Shown one piece after another: positions 14,321 through 26,171 of a stretch of 64,000 nt of DNA. The stretch comes from Pogonophryne albipinna. Taxonomy: Eukaryota > Chordata > Actinopteri > Perciformes > Artedidraconidae. The DNA is taken from assembly GCA_028583405.1 (NCBI GenBank), contig CM053246.1, forward strand, positions 21,459,570 to 21,523,569. Reading direction: 5' to 3'. The translations under genes and the position numbers were made by a program. The notes below the pieces were generated by a model, which worked only from the letters and a program-made list of their open reading frames with translations, was not told the origin of the DNA and did no database searches. Positions within the stretch are counted from its first letter, which is position 1. Every line of letters begins with the position of its first letter.

Positions 14321-15272
14321 GCTGTATGGTGTCACAAGGCTGAATTTCATGAGAAAATGAGTTTGATTCGAAGCCTTTTCACATTGGCAAAACAGGTCTA
14401 ATCTAATTGCTGCTGTGGGTTGGCATCATGACCATCATCACCCTCAGTACCATAATTCTCTTCAATGACCTAAAATAATTACTGTCATTGTCATTATTTG
14501 CCATCATTAGACCCATTAAGGCTGTTCAGAGTCATTGGCATTTGTCATCTGTGTCCTCTCCAGTTCCATCGCCCCCAACAGTCGCTGCATGTTGATGAGC
14601 AAGAGCTGTAAGGAGATTCAGTGAGAGGAACGTGTTCGTGGGAAGCAGAGTGTCTCCCTGTGTCCGTGTGATTTGTTTGTGTGGTACTGTGCTCCAGAGG
14701 GGTCTGTTGTTTTTGACTCCTCACAAGGAGCATTGCAAGGACGTTGGCAGATGGCGAACGTTGGCAGGGGCTCGGTCCCAGGTGCCGAACACCGGCTGCC
14801 AGCAGGCGGAGCGTCCCACAGCCACACAGCTTTTTAGGCCGCACTCACTTGACACAAGGTGCTGACAGATGGGTCAACCTTAAACACGCTGCAGGGCACT
14901 TTTAAATACATGAAGACACACAATGATAACAACACATGTAGGCGAAGATTGTGAGGTAGCTAAGACTTGCTGTGTTATGATTCATTGTGGACAGGACTTT
15001 TCTAGGCCAGTGGTTGTTAAAGTGGATCCTGGGATCCCTGAGGGACTGAATGGAGGAAGATATTAACTTGGATGCTACTCTGTCATGCTCACTGTAACCA
15101 ACATGAACAAACTCATCAGGATTAAACATAGCACCTCGATAATCATTGGTATCCCTATACCCAGTCCTGATTGAGACTCACACATACAGTAAAGCACAAA
15201 GCACATTACTCAGGTCACTCCTGAACTAAAGCTCCACTCTATTACTATCTGGCCGCAGTGGCAGATCTTCTA
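14321..15272. other. Unique sequence, nothing seen
   Basis: Short spacer between two hAT elements. The roughly 100-codon minus frame at 14545-14844 has no recognisable domain. Confidence 0.4.
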
Positions 15273-15280
15273 ATCTAAGG

Positions 15281-15865
15281 CAGAGTCCTGCACGGGTCTG
15301 ATTTTCAAGACCCGCTCCCGCCCCGCACCCGCGACGTGCAATACCGAACCCGCCCCGCTACCCGCACATATTGACAATTAGTTCCGCAACCCGACCCGAC
15401 CCGTCGGCACAAGATCCGCAACCCGACCCGAACCCGCCTATATATGAGCAGTGAAAACGTGCAATTGTTAACACACGCAGGTGCATATTTGTCTCAAAGC
15501 GTGGGATGTTGGTTATTTTCTCATCTAGGAACCAAAAGCCTCCAGACGTTGGGTTTCGCTCTCGAGGAAGTGTTATTGAAAATGCTGTATTCTCCGCTGA
15601 GAGCTTCACCTCAGCCATTTCCAATGCAGCAGCAGATTGATGCGCTGCAGAGGTTATGATTATGCGCGGTCCCGCGGGGGAGAGGTCTGAGGATTTAAAC
15701 ATTAAATTATTATTATTTTAATATAGATATTATGCAACACCCGCGACCCGACCCGCATCTTCTTTGTTTTACCCAGACCCGAACCCGGAAAAAAGCGTTT
15801 GAAAAAATACCACCCGCGAATCACCTTTTTTGCGGGTCGGGTACCCGACCCGATGCAGGACTCTG
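15281..15865. mobile_element. Non-autonomous hAT element (CAGAGTCCTGCA family)
   Basis: CAGAGTCCTGCA begins the element and appears inverted at its end. The exact 8-bp duplication ATCTAAGG lies at 15273-15280 and 15866-15873. Both ends are packed with ACCCG/CGGGT repeats, likely subterminal binding motifs. A 114-codon minus frame inside (15358-15702) shows no known domain. Confidence 0.92.
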
Positions 15866-16170
15866 ATCTAAGGTATCTACATACTGTTTTTGCAGAGGTG
15901 GGGACTCGAGTCACATGACTTGACTCGAGTCAGACTCGAGTTGCACATTTGTTGGCTTGAGACTTGCTTGACTAACATTGATAAAAGACTTGACTTTGAC
16001 TTGGTATTCATGACTTGAGACTTGACTTAAGCTTGAGATAGATGACTTGAAAGGACTTGACTGTTTAAAATTAAATATTTGCGTTTGTTTTTGTATTGAG
16101 ATATTACATTTAGTTTTTTCGAAAAACGTGATTGGGTGATTATAGCGCTATGCGCACAGTGTCAGTTAAC

Positions 16171-16347
16171 ATGGCAGCGGCTAGCGTTACTCAAAAAATT
16201 GTGAAGTTTGGATTCAAGGATTATTTTGTCGATGACGCTAATAAGAAAAGAACAGCGGTATGCAGGGTCTGCAGCATAAAGATCGGTGACAGAACCACCA
16301 CAACATCCAACTTCATTCGTCACTACAAAAAAACCCACAGAGAAAGG
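16171..16347 (+). CDS. Transposon-derived BED zinc-finger first exon
   Basis: AACATGG gives a good start context at 16171. The 59-residue frame runs MAAASVTQKIVKFGFKDYF, then TAVCRVCSIKI, then TSNFIRHYKKTHRER. The C-x2-C and H-x4-H pairs (CRVC, HYKKTH) with an aromatic N-terminal part are the BED finger signature of hAT transposases and ZBED proteins, which bind DNA. GTAGGC follows AGAGAAAG at 16348, a plausible splice donor. The catalytic and dimerisation parts are not seen downstream, so the element is probably incapable of moving on its own. The zinc ligands are intact, which is notable for a relic. Confidence 0.7.
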
Positions 16348-16457
16348 TAGGCTACGTGCGTGTGTTGTGTTACCTAGAAAGCTAACGTTAAGTTTAAGCT
16401 ACGTTAGACTTGGTTTCAAATCAATTAAGCATTGCAAAGAGAAGAAAAAACAGTAAA

Positions 16458-16877
16458 TTAATGCTAGAACCGCCAAGGGATTCATTTTGACTAACCCCGA
16501 CACTGATGCGCTGTCAGGAGAGGGAGAGAGAGAGAGAGAGGAAAAGAGATACCTCGTTTATTTCCCCTGTGTTATTATCAGAAGTTACTGTACACTTTTG
16601 AATAATGTAGTTCATCTACTTTTAGTAGTTTGTTTAAATGTTTTCATTATGTTGTTTTTGTTTGTAGAAGTACATCATTCCTTGATTTATTGTAAAATGA
16701 ATCTGAACTTTTTGATCTGTTATGATGATAAACTGAAGCAATTTCAAAATTAACCCAATTAACTGAGTTTTAAATCGTCCTACTTAGTTTATAAGGAAAT
16801 TATGAAGAGGAACAAATTAAATGATTTGAAAATGATATCTATGTAGGTGCTGACGCTGTTGGCGGTTCTAGTGTTAA
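16458..16877. mobile_element. piggyBac-like MITE nested in the BED hAT
   Basis: TTAA at 16458-16461 and 16874-16877 flank inverted repeats TGCTAGAACCGCCAA and CACTAGAACCGCCAA (inward from the right). TTAA duplication with short TIRs is characteristic of piggyBac-type elements. It holds a short GA tract at 16519-16541 and no transposase. Confidence 0.75.
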
Positions 16878-16970
16878 CAGACATTTAAATTAAATATGTG
16901 TAATGGAAAATGCCATATATGATTTTCTTACCATGGAATTCTGCCTTTTTCAACAGACTTTTTGATTGAA

Positions 16971-17465
16971 CAGGGTTCTTACGGTCATTAAAAACCTGGA
17001 AAAGTCATGGAAATTCAAAATGCTAATTCCAGGCCCTGGAAAAGTTATGGAAAACAATATTTTTCCCAAAGTTTTGGAAAAGTCATGGAAATGTAACTAA
17101 AGTTGCATCAAATATAATTTATATGTTATCTAATCGCCGAAATAGTAATACTATAATGATAATAAATACTGTACCGTATAGTAATGAAACGTAAAATGGC
17201 ATTTAACTGTCGAGGTATTTTGCTGGTGAGAGATTTTAGTTGCTTTTAGCTGTAGAAGCTATTAAGCCTATTTGATTTGTTTTAGATAGGCACAACATGT
17301 TTCATATGCAGACCTTATTTTCCTGTTCCATGTTAAAATAAACCATTTTCAGTGGTACCGCTGAGAAAAAGTAATTTTTTTTGGTCATGGAAAATTAGGT
17401 AAAGGTCATGGAGAAATCATGGAAAAGTCCTTGAAAATCATTGGTGAAAAAGTGCATGAACCCTG
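16971..17465. mobile_element. Dispersed hAT-like repeat (CAGGGTTC ends) nested in the BED hAT
   Basis: It starts CAGGGTTCTTACGG and ends with inverted GAACCCTG. The interior is rich in TGGAAAAGTCATGGAAA motifs, which I recognise as a common teleost repeat. No 8-bp duplication could be matched, so boundaries or family may differ. Confidence 0.6.
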
Positions 17466-17812
17466 GTCCTAGCTATATTGTCTGCAGTTCTAGGGTTAAT
17501 ATTAATCTAATATGATTGTCATCGGTCTAAATTAGATTTCAAATGATTAACTGTGTATGTAATGAAGATCATAGTGTGGGTTGAATCCATTTTCATCACC
17601 ACTGTCTTTTAACTGATTTAAATGCGGAAACTGGGCTTATTCATCAGAATTTCGTATGACTTGACTTGCTTGCTTGACCTGAGCAATGACTTGACTTGAC
17701 TTGCTTGACTCTCACCACAGTGACTTGGGACTTGCTTGATACTTGTAGGTCAAGACTTGAGACTTGCTCATGACTTGCACATGTAGGACTTACTCCCACC
17801 TCTGCTGTTTTG

Positions 17813-18794
17813 TGCAAAATATTTTTCATCATTAACCTTTTGGAAAAACAAAACACTTATTAAACATGATAAATACAATGAATAATTATCTAAAACTCTT
17901 AAAGATTAGACCTAAAATTACCCCTTCTGGTGTTCATTCGATAATTTTGCTGCTGTGGAAACAGTAGGGTCCTTTTTGTTTTTATTTCCTGTGATTATCA
18001 AAGAGTCAGAAGATTGCTATTGAGGGACGGAAGGAAACCATGTTTGTGGTGCATGCGTGTGTGTGCAGCTTTGTCAAGAAACAATTACTTAGCAGGATAT
18101 ATTCGGATTCCTATTAATTTTCAATAAGCCAACATAATTTGCATCAGTAAGTTTATAAAAAAAAAATCTTCTTGCATGACAGTCAGGCTAACCAGCATAT
18201 AGCTGATCGTGTTATTAATGCTTTTGTAGTTCTTAACTTTCTCTTTCCATTCATTGTACTTAAAGAAAGCTTAAAATATTAAGATCAAAATTGTATCATC
18301 TGTTACATAAGTTTGCTTTTGTCACCTTAGTTTTGGTCTGACTTTGTATAATATATTTAAGTTTATGTGTTCTTGAAACTGGCTTCACTGTAGTAATTTA
18401 ATTGAAATCTTATCTCTATTACATAAAAAACAAAACAAAACAACAACCCCACAAACACACACACACGTTGGTTACCATGGGGACTGAGCAGTAGCCGCCT
18501 GTTTCGACAAAAACAGATAAAAACAAAAAAAACGAAAGTCCGACCGTCTGCATGTTACCGCTGTACATCCGCACACACGCTAAGAGCTGACACAATGATG
18601 CTGTTTGGTGATTATCCCCTCGGGGGCCTGAAGGTTCACGAGTAGGCCCGTGAACACTGTGGAAACCATCCGTCCCCTTGACTTCACCCCATTACTGCCT
18701 CCTTGGTGATCACACGTCACCACCTGGCCACTTTCACATCAACCGTCACACTAAGAGACAGTGGGGGGTGATGGAGAGAGTGGAGAGGGGAAGA
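17813..18794. other. Unique sequence, nothing supported
   Basis: AT-rich spacer between two hAT elements. No exon or RNA gene seen. Confidence 0.4.
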
Positions 18795-18970
18795 GTGTGT
18801 GTCACGGTTCGGTTCATACCTCGGTTTGGGGGTCACGGTTCGGTACAACAAGGAAAAGCAAAAAAACGTCCCAAATGCATTTTTTTTTTTGCTGTTATTT
18901 ATTTTTAACAGTAGTGCAAGTTTTGGTATGAAAATAAGGAACTCTAACATTTGGAATCATTAACTGTATT

Positions 18971-19719
18971 TAGGGATGCTCCGATCGCCAATTTCGGGGC
19001 CGATCACCGATCGCCGGAATCAGTATCGGCCGATACCGATCGCCGATCCGATCGAGTGGGCGGGGCCTAAATGGAAGATTTAAACATCACTTTAAATCTT
19101 CCATTTAAAGTGATGTTTAAAACTCAGTTAATGGGGCTCATTCACTGGAGCTTCCACAAACAACAATCAACTTAATTATTACATTCAAATGATGTACATT
19201 ATTCAAGTTTACATTCACTTTGGATAATAACACGGGAGAAATTAGCGGAAGCGCTCTCTTTTCCTCTCGCTCTCTTTTCCTCTCTCTCTCTCTCCCCCCT
19301 CTCTCCCTCTCCTGACAGCCTGTCAGTATCTCATGCAGCTCACTGATCCAGTAATGACTGAGTGACCCGACAGTGAAGAATACATATATTTATAATGACT
19401 AGTTTAGCTTGTTCCAGAGGTAGATAAAATAGCTAAGTGTGTTAGGTCTAACTGTGTTTCGCTCCAGGAGCTGCAGGATTTCTGCTTCACACACGTTGCA
19501 TACCGCTATTTTACTGTCTTTTTCGGACACCTTAAAATAATGCCAGACCGGTGAAGCCATTTTGGCGAGCTTGTTTTGCCGCACACAGAGAAAAGTGTCA
19601 TATATTTTACGTCATGCGATCGGCTCTGGCGATCGGCATGTTTAGAGAGCACCGATCGATCGGTAGAGAGTGAGTATCGGCCGATCTCGATCGGTGACCG
19701 ATCGATCGGAGCATCCCTA
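18971..19719. mobile_element. hAT element (TAGGGATGCTCCGATCG family) with BED-start exon
   Basis: Both ends read TAGGGATGCTCCGATCG inward, and the exact 8-bp duplication ACTGTATT lies at 18963-18970 and 19720-19727. Ends are rich in CGATCGG motifs. It sits inside the larger hAT at 18795-23305 and is therefore the younger insertion. Confidence 0.94.
19435..19560 (-). pseudogene. Truncated transposase start with half a BED finger
   Basis: AAAATGG at 19560 on the minus strand opens MASPVWHYFKVSEKDSKIAV followed by CNVCEAEI. That is the first half of a BED zinc finger (aromatic W..YF part and C-x2-C). The His pair and the rest of the transposase are absent; the sequence runs into unrelated residues after EAEI. 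The 749-bp element is thus a deletion product that depends on transposase made elsewhere (inference). Confidence 0.72.
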
Positions 19720-20057
19720 ACTGTATTACACAGTTAAAAACAAACCACAAACAGTAACACACACACTCAGATGGCCATATTATTTATATTGGCTGATGTC
19801 AAACAAAAAGGTTAAATAAGCTGTACAACTAAAAAGAATGTCTTGAATATATTAAAATAAATAATAATAGTTTTTCAATCACAATTAATAAAAGGCAATA
19901 CAGAACTGTATAACATCTCCTGATATCAAAATATAAAATAAATACAATGATAAATATAAAACAAAATAAAATCTGTACCTTTAGGAGCAATGTCTAACAT
20001 GTGTAATTAACTTGTGAGTGTGTGAGGCCATTATGCCTAAATAAAGGTACTCAAGCT

Positions 20058-20213
20058 TTACTCTATCTTCAAGTTTTTCTTCAAAAAGATGAGTTTGTCT
20101 ACGTTGTCAGTAGTGAGGGCAGATCTGTTGGCGGTAACTATGTCACCTGCCGTCGAGAAAACCCTCTCGCTGGGGACTGAGACTGACTCGGATGTGATTG
20201 AGCATGTTTGACG
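20058..20213 (-). pseudogene. hAT transposase remnant: TSNMLNHIR joined to the C-terminal dimerisation motif
   Basis: Minus strand from 20213: TSNMLNHIR, the BED finger continuation with its first zinc-binding His, then directly and in another frame VPSERVFSTAGDIV and TANRSALTTDNVDKLIFLKK, ending KNLKIE and TAA at 20058-20060. The second block is the conserved C-terminus of hAT transposases. About 450 residues between the two blocks, including the catalytic core, are missing, and the junction is out of frame. The deletion belongs to the transposon, not to the LINE. Confidence 0.8.
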
Positions 20214-20361
20214 TGTTCATTTCATTTCAAACCTTTATTTAGACAGATAGGTCCCTTGAGATCATGGATCTCTTTTACAAGGGAGACCTGCATCAATTTA
20301 GTTCCACATGAAACATAAAAACAACATAAAAACAACAATAGAGGACATCATATTTACATAT

Positions 20362-22529
20362 TCACCAACACTTACAAACACCCATAGTGTCAGAAAGCAT
20401 CTCGTGCAGACGTGCCTTAAAAACATTCAGAGAAATAAAATTGCTCAATTTCAATTTGGACTGTAGGCTGTTCCAAGCAAGTGGAGCTGCGCACATAAAA
20501 GCTGTCTTACCCAAGACAGTCCTTACTCTTGGTACATCTAACAAGACTACATCCTGCGACCTCAGACAATAGCTGCTTGCAACTTTCTGCTTTACCAGAG
20601 AACAGATGTAATACGGGAGTTTGCCCAACATAGCTTTATAAATAAAAGTGTACCAGTGACTGAGCCTCCGTACAGAGACTGATGGTAAACCTGCCTTGGC
20701 ATACAGTGTACAGTGATGTGTAAGTGCTTTACAATTTGTGACAAATCTCAGAGCACTGTGATACGCAGCATCCAATTTGCTCAGGTAATTGGCAGGTGCA
20801 TTCATATACAACAAATCACCATAGTCCAGTACAGGTAAAAAGGTCACAGTGACTAGCCTTTTCCTGGCCTCAAGCGAGAAACAGGACTTGTTTCTGAAAA
20901 AGAACCCTAGCCTAACCCTCAGTTTTTTAAGCAGGTTATTGACATGAAGTTTAAAAGAGAGACAATCATCAAGCCAGATACCTAGGTATTTATAACAGGC
21001 AACAACTTCAAGTTTTGTTCCTTGCGTAGTTACAATGTCTAAAACAGGCTCTGGTGTCTTTTTTGCTTTTGAAAAGAGCATTACCTTGGTTTTATCCACA
21101 TTTAAAAGAAGCTTTAATTCAGAGAGCTGAGTCTGAATAGTGTTAAAAACAGCCTGTAATTTAACAACAGCCTCTTTAATGGAGGGACCTGCACAATACA
21201 TCACAGTATCATCCGCATAAAAATGTAAAGTAGCTTCATCCACATTATCACCTACGCTGTTAATATATATGGAGAATAAAAGTGGTCCTAAAACAGAACC
21301 TTGTGGTACACCATTAGAAATGTTTAACCACTCAGAAGACAGTTCATCAAAATGAACACATTGGGACCTTTCAGAGAGGTAGTTCACAAACCACCCCACT
21401 GCATGGCTGGATATGCCAATACTGAGTAGCCTCTGCTTTAAAATGCGATGATCAACGGTGTCAAACGCTTTGGAAAGGTCAATAAACAGAGCTGCACAAC
21501 TCTGCTTATTATCTAAAAAACTAGTAATGTCATTTACCACTTTCATTGTGGCAGTGATGGTGCTGTGTTTCTTTCTGAATCCTGACTGATGTTCAGACAG
21601 GATATCATTTATACATAAAAACTCCTTTACTTGTTCACTCACAAGTCGTTCGAGCACCTTAGCCAGAACTGACAATTTAGAGATTGGCCTATACTGTAGT
21701 TATTTAAAATAGTTGCCTCCCCTCCTTTCAGTAAAGGCAAGACATAAGCAGACTTCCATACTTTTGGAATTGTATTTGTGCTGAGGGTGAGGTTAAAAAG
21801 AGAAGTAAGAGGTGGAGCAATAAAATCTGCAGCTATCTTTAAAAAGAAAGGTTCTAAGTTGTCCGGGCCAGCCGGTTTCCTAGGATCTAACTTGGATAAT
21901 GCTTCATGAACAATACCAATAGTTAAAGGAGTAAAACTGAAAGGGTTTTCCAGACCACATTGTTCAGAGTCAAGGATTGGAGCGTTCACAGAAGCAGAAG
22001 TACAGTCAGTGACAGAATCAAACAGAGAGCCACAAGACACAAAATGCTTATTAAAGCAATTTAGCATAGTAGCCCTGTCTGATATAATGCCAGATGCTGT
22101 GGTGAGGCACGGAGGTAGCTCATTTGGGATATCACCAGTGGAAATCGATTTTATGGCTTTCCAAAATTTCCTAGGATTATTCAGGTTTTCTGTGGTTACT
22201 GACAAATAGTACTTTGATTTAGCACTTTTTATTTGAGATGTGAAGCTATTTCTTAGCTGCCTAAAGCGTAGCCATTCTACCTCTGAGCCTGATTTCCTAG
22301 CCTTAGCCCAAGCATTATTTCTCTCATGAAGTAGACTGGACAACTCGGCAGAAAACCAGGGATTGTTTCGTCCCTTCACTCTAAATTTACGCCGAGGTGC
22401 ATGTCTATCTATAACTTTCATAAAACCAAGATAAAAATAAGACCATGCAGTTTCTACATCAGCACACAGATTGATTTTACCCCAATCAAAATCAAACAGA
22501 TCATGTAAAAAACCCTGCTCCACAAAGTG
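20362..22529 (-). pseudogene. L2 LINE reverse transcriptase, one frame break
   Basis: From the endonuclease linker the frame runs KHFVEQGFLHDLFDFDW, PRRKFRVKGRNNPWFSAELS, then LDPRKPAGPDNL, up to NNY near 21700. There a 5-base insertion (ATACT on plus, 21691-21695) shifts the frame. The second part opens RPISKLSVLAKVLERL and continues HQSGFRKKHST, FIDLSKAFDTVDH, NGVPQGSVLGPLLFSIYINS, and the catalytic YADD in FYADDTVMY. It ends with the thumb and PLAWNSLQSKLKLSN and a stop at 20362. These are all conserved blocks of jockey-superfamily reverse transcriptases, which copy the element RNA at the nick. Apart from two frame breaks it is well preserved, suggesting fairly recent insertion. Confidence 0.88.
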
Positions 22530-22534
22530 TTTTT

Positions 22535-22880
22535 GTCTCTCTTTGTGATGATACGTGGTTTAACCTTTTGGACCTTAGTGTCCCTAATTGTGGCTACAAC
22601 ACAGTGGTCACTCACATCATTAGCAAATACTCCCACAGATGAGTATTTATGTGGAACATTTGTTAAAATTATATCAATTAAGGAGGATTTATTTGGGGAC
22701 TTAATATTTGGGCGAGTAGGACTGTCTATAATCTGGGTAAAATTCAAAGAGGTACACAGGTTTTTAAAATCCTCTGACACAGAAGTTAACCAGTCCCAAT
22801 TAAAATCACCAAGCAGCACTATTTCCTTGTAGGAAAGTTGTGATAACAATTTTGCCAATGACGATAAAGAGTCCTTGACA
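22535..22880 (-). pseudogene. L2 LINE endonuclease, C-terminal half
   Basis: The frame reads VKDSLSSLAKLLSQLSYKEI, VLLGDFNWDW, then LIDIILTNVPHKY and VSDHCVVATIRDTK. GDFN and SDH are catalytic motifs of apurinic/apyrimidinic-like LINE endonucleases that nick target DNA. The N-terminal half (the catalytic Glu of ETW) is missing through 5' truncation. The frame is lost at a T5 run (22530-22534, A5 on the coding strand), a one-base indel. Confidence 0.82.
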
Positions 22881-22883
22881 GCC

Positions 22884-23028
22884 GTTACCACTAGCATACC
22901 GCACCGCTGTCGAACAACGCCGACACACCGTCCTAGTCCGATCCACAACTCGCACCCCATCATTGTTGTAGTCCACAGGGAACCCAAAATGTTCCCACAC
23001 ACCTGATTTAAAAGAAGCAGGTGGGTTC
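22884..23028 (-). pseudogene. hAT transposase N-terminal BED finger, interrupted by a LINE
   Basis: The minus-strand frame after a TAG at about 23029 reads NPPASFKSGVWEHFGFPVDY, then VRVVDRTRTVCRRC, then STAVRYASGN. W-x-H-F-G-F and CRRC are BED hallmarks. At SGN the frame meets the LINE. The expected continuation TSNMLNHIR is found on the other side of the LINE at 20184-20213, placing the insertion inside the finger. Confidence 0.78.
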
Positions 23029-23317
23029 TAGCTCCTGTGTGTTGTGTGAACTCGCCATATTAGCTACTAACTTTTCTTCTTCATGTATTGTGTTCGTTTT
23101 GTTGTGTTTTGTTCTTGTTCTTCATTTGTTATTTACGGGCGGCTGGCTTTTAGGCGCAATACCGCCCCCTGGATTATATATAGTGTAATACTGCCCTGAG
23201 TGACAGACTTTTTTCCCACTCGTAAAAAAAAGGCGTATTCGCCGTGTGACTGCATGTGCCGAACCGTGACGGTACGGGACGAATACGGATACCGTTACAC
23301 CCCTACTCATTAACCAT

Positions 23318-23564
<247 letters not shown>

Positions 23565-23649
23565 TATGCTGGCAAATACATACAGGATAGGAGGAATGCT
23601 TGGTCAGGGAACACAGGTCCACTGATACCGATCTGATAACCATACGTTG

Positions 23650-24880
23650 TACACATAGACTGTATATATAAATGGACGTAGTGTCCGTGACGTCACCCAT
23701 AGGATTCTGCAGAGTTGCCGTGAAGCCCTTAGTAGGCGGAGTCGGCCACTAACGGCTCGACTGTGACGTCAGAGTCTAATCCCGCCTGCTCCAAATAAGG
23801 GCAAAGAGGCGGAGCCGAGGCGGGACCTGCTGCCTCCGAACTGGAAGTAAACAGAGCTAGCTCAGGCTAAGAAGCTAAGCTAACATGAAATACATGCATA
23901 CCAAGTTACTGCCAACAGTGTAGTTCCCCTATATAAACGTTACATTCATAATCAAATGAGACAATCTGCAAGAGAATTAGCTATATTTTGTTATTCTTAA
24001 TGCTTGTCATTCACACGTTGAGAAAAGACGGACTCCACCGCCCGGACCTAACGGAGCCGCAGTGGGCTAGCTCCGGGACGCCGGCTGGAGCTAGCCCCCT
24101 GCGGCTCCGTTAGCTCCGGCGGCCACCACTGGGATAATTGGGTCCCCTATTAACATTTGTTCCCGTTTAGCATTATGGGCGTCATAGCCATAGACTATAA
24201 AAGTCTTACCCAAGGCTGAATCATAAACTAAAATGTATATGTATGTATAAAGGGTTATGTCCTTAGCTGGCTAATAAGTAGCAAGCTAAGCTACCAAGCA
24301 CACAAACACCTGCGAACGGGGTTAACATGTATAATATTATAATTTTAGACTTCTTGGAAGTTCTGTTAGTACATTCAAGCGCACAGCACAACATTTTAAT
24401 TGTCTGGTATTTGTAACAATATTCCCTAAAAGACACAATCACCACGAACACGGCTAAAGGGTCAAGTACAGTAACTATAACTAACTAACGTTGTAGCCTC
24501 TATGGTTGTAGCCTAGCAGAGTGGATAAGTTGCTGTTAGCTGACAGTGAGGCATGTACATGTCCATCAAAGTGACCACGCCCTAATTTATGCAAAAGCTT
24601 TAAGACTTCATATTAATTAAACAGATGAGTTGAGAAAAAATTCACCCCCCACACAGTAGTCATGAAGGGGGAATCTAACTATACAGAGAATATGGTTTTT
24701 TGAACCACGATGTAAACATGTTTATTTCTGCTGTAAAGTTGGGCATTTTAACATGGGGGTCTATGGAAATTGCTCCCTTCTGCTTCCTGCTCCTACTGGC
24801 CACTAGATGAACTGCAGTGTGTGGCACTTCCGTATTGGCGTCCCAGCTCTTCCCCAGAGTTTGCCGCTTGGTTGTACATT
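23650..24880. repeat. Dispersed teleost repeat (CATAGACTGTATA... type)
   Basis: It begins CATAGACTGTATATATAAAT followed by GACGTCACCCATAGG and ends with AAAGTTGGGCATTTTAACAT then GCACTTCCGTATTGGC and TTGCCGCTTGG. I recognise both ends as a common fish repeat but cannot name the superfamily. No TIR or TSD was found, so boundaries are approximate. It contains a strong hairpin at 24048-24113 and no coding frame of note. Confidence 0.6.
24048..24113. repeat. GC-rich inverted repeat (27-bp stem, 12-base loop)
   Basis: Arms 24048-24074 and 24087-24113 pair at 26 of 27 positions (one T/G difference), around the loop GGGACGCCGGCT. The arms carry GGAGCCGCAG and GGGCTAGCTCC. Confidence 0.9.

Positions 24881-26171
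<1,291 letters not shown>

Larger units (their letters stand above)
15893..17804 (+). mobile_element. hAT element with a BED zinc-finger exon
   Basis: Ends share the inverted repeat CAGAGGTGGG. Flanks are CTGTTTTTG (left) and CTGTTTTG (right), an 8-bp duplication apart from one extra T. Subterminal blocks of (TGACTTGACT)-type repeats lie at 15900-16050 and 17655-17790. A BED-type exon lies at 16171-16350, and no other transposase domain is visible. Two further repeats sit inside, at 16458-16877 and 16971-17465. Confidence 0.85.
20214..22880 (-). mobile_element. 5'-truncated L2-type LINE
   Basis: A non-LTR retrotransposon on the minus strand, about 2.67 kb, with the second half of the endonuclease, a reverse transcriptase and a 3' UTR ending TAAATAAAGGTTTGAAATGA with GAAAT repeats. 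The CTCCCTTGTAAAAGAGAT...AATAAAGG end is typical of fish L2 elements. Three frames are used, so there are two frame breaks, and the copy is inactive. It lies inside the BED-finger part of a hAT transposase. No clear TSD was found. Confidence 0.85.
18795..23305 (-). mobile_element. Internally deleted hAT element hosting two later insertions
   Basis: The right end reads TAGGGGTGTAACGGTATCCG on the minus strand. The left end carries repeated TCACGGTTCGG motifs, seen also near the right end. Minus-strand remains of a hAT transposase are present: a BED finger start at about 22884-23028 and 20190-20213, and the C-terminal dimerisation motif at 20058-20200. It is interrupted by a 749-bp hAT at 18971-19719 and by an L2 LINE at about 20214-22880. 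The left boundary is uncertain because no matching TSD was found. Confidence 0.72.

Noticed and set aside
15358..15702. 114-codon minus frame inside a hAT element
   Set aside because: It covers the Gly/Arg-coding terminal CGGGT repeats and shows no transposase motif.
20120..20213. Internal hAT deletion attributed to the L2 insertion
   Set aside because: BED residues TSNMLNHIR occur beyond the LINE, so the LINE entered upstream of the deletion junction.
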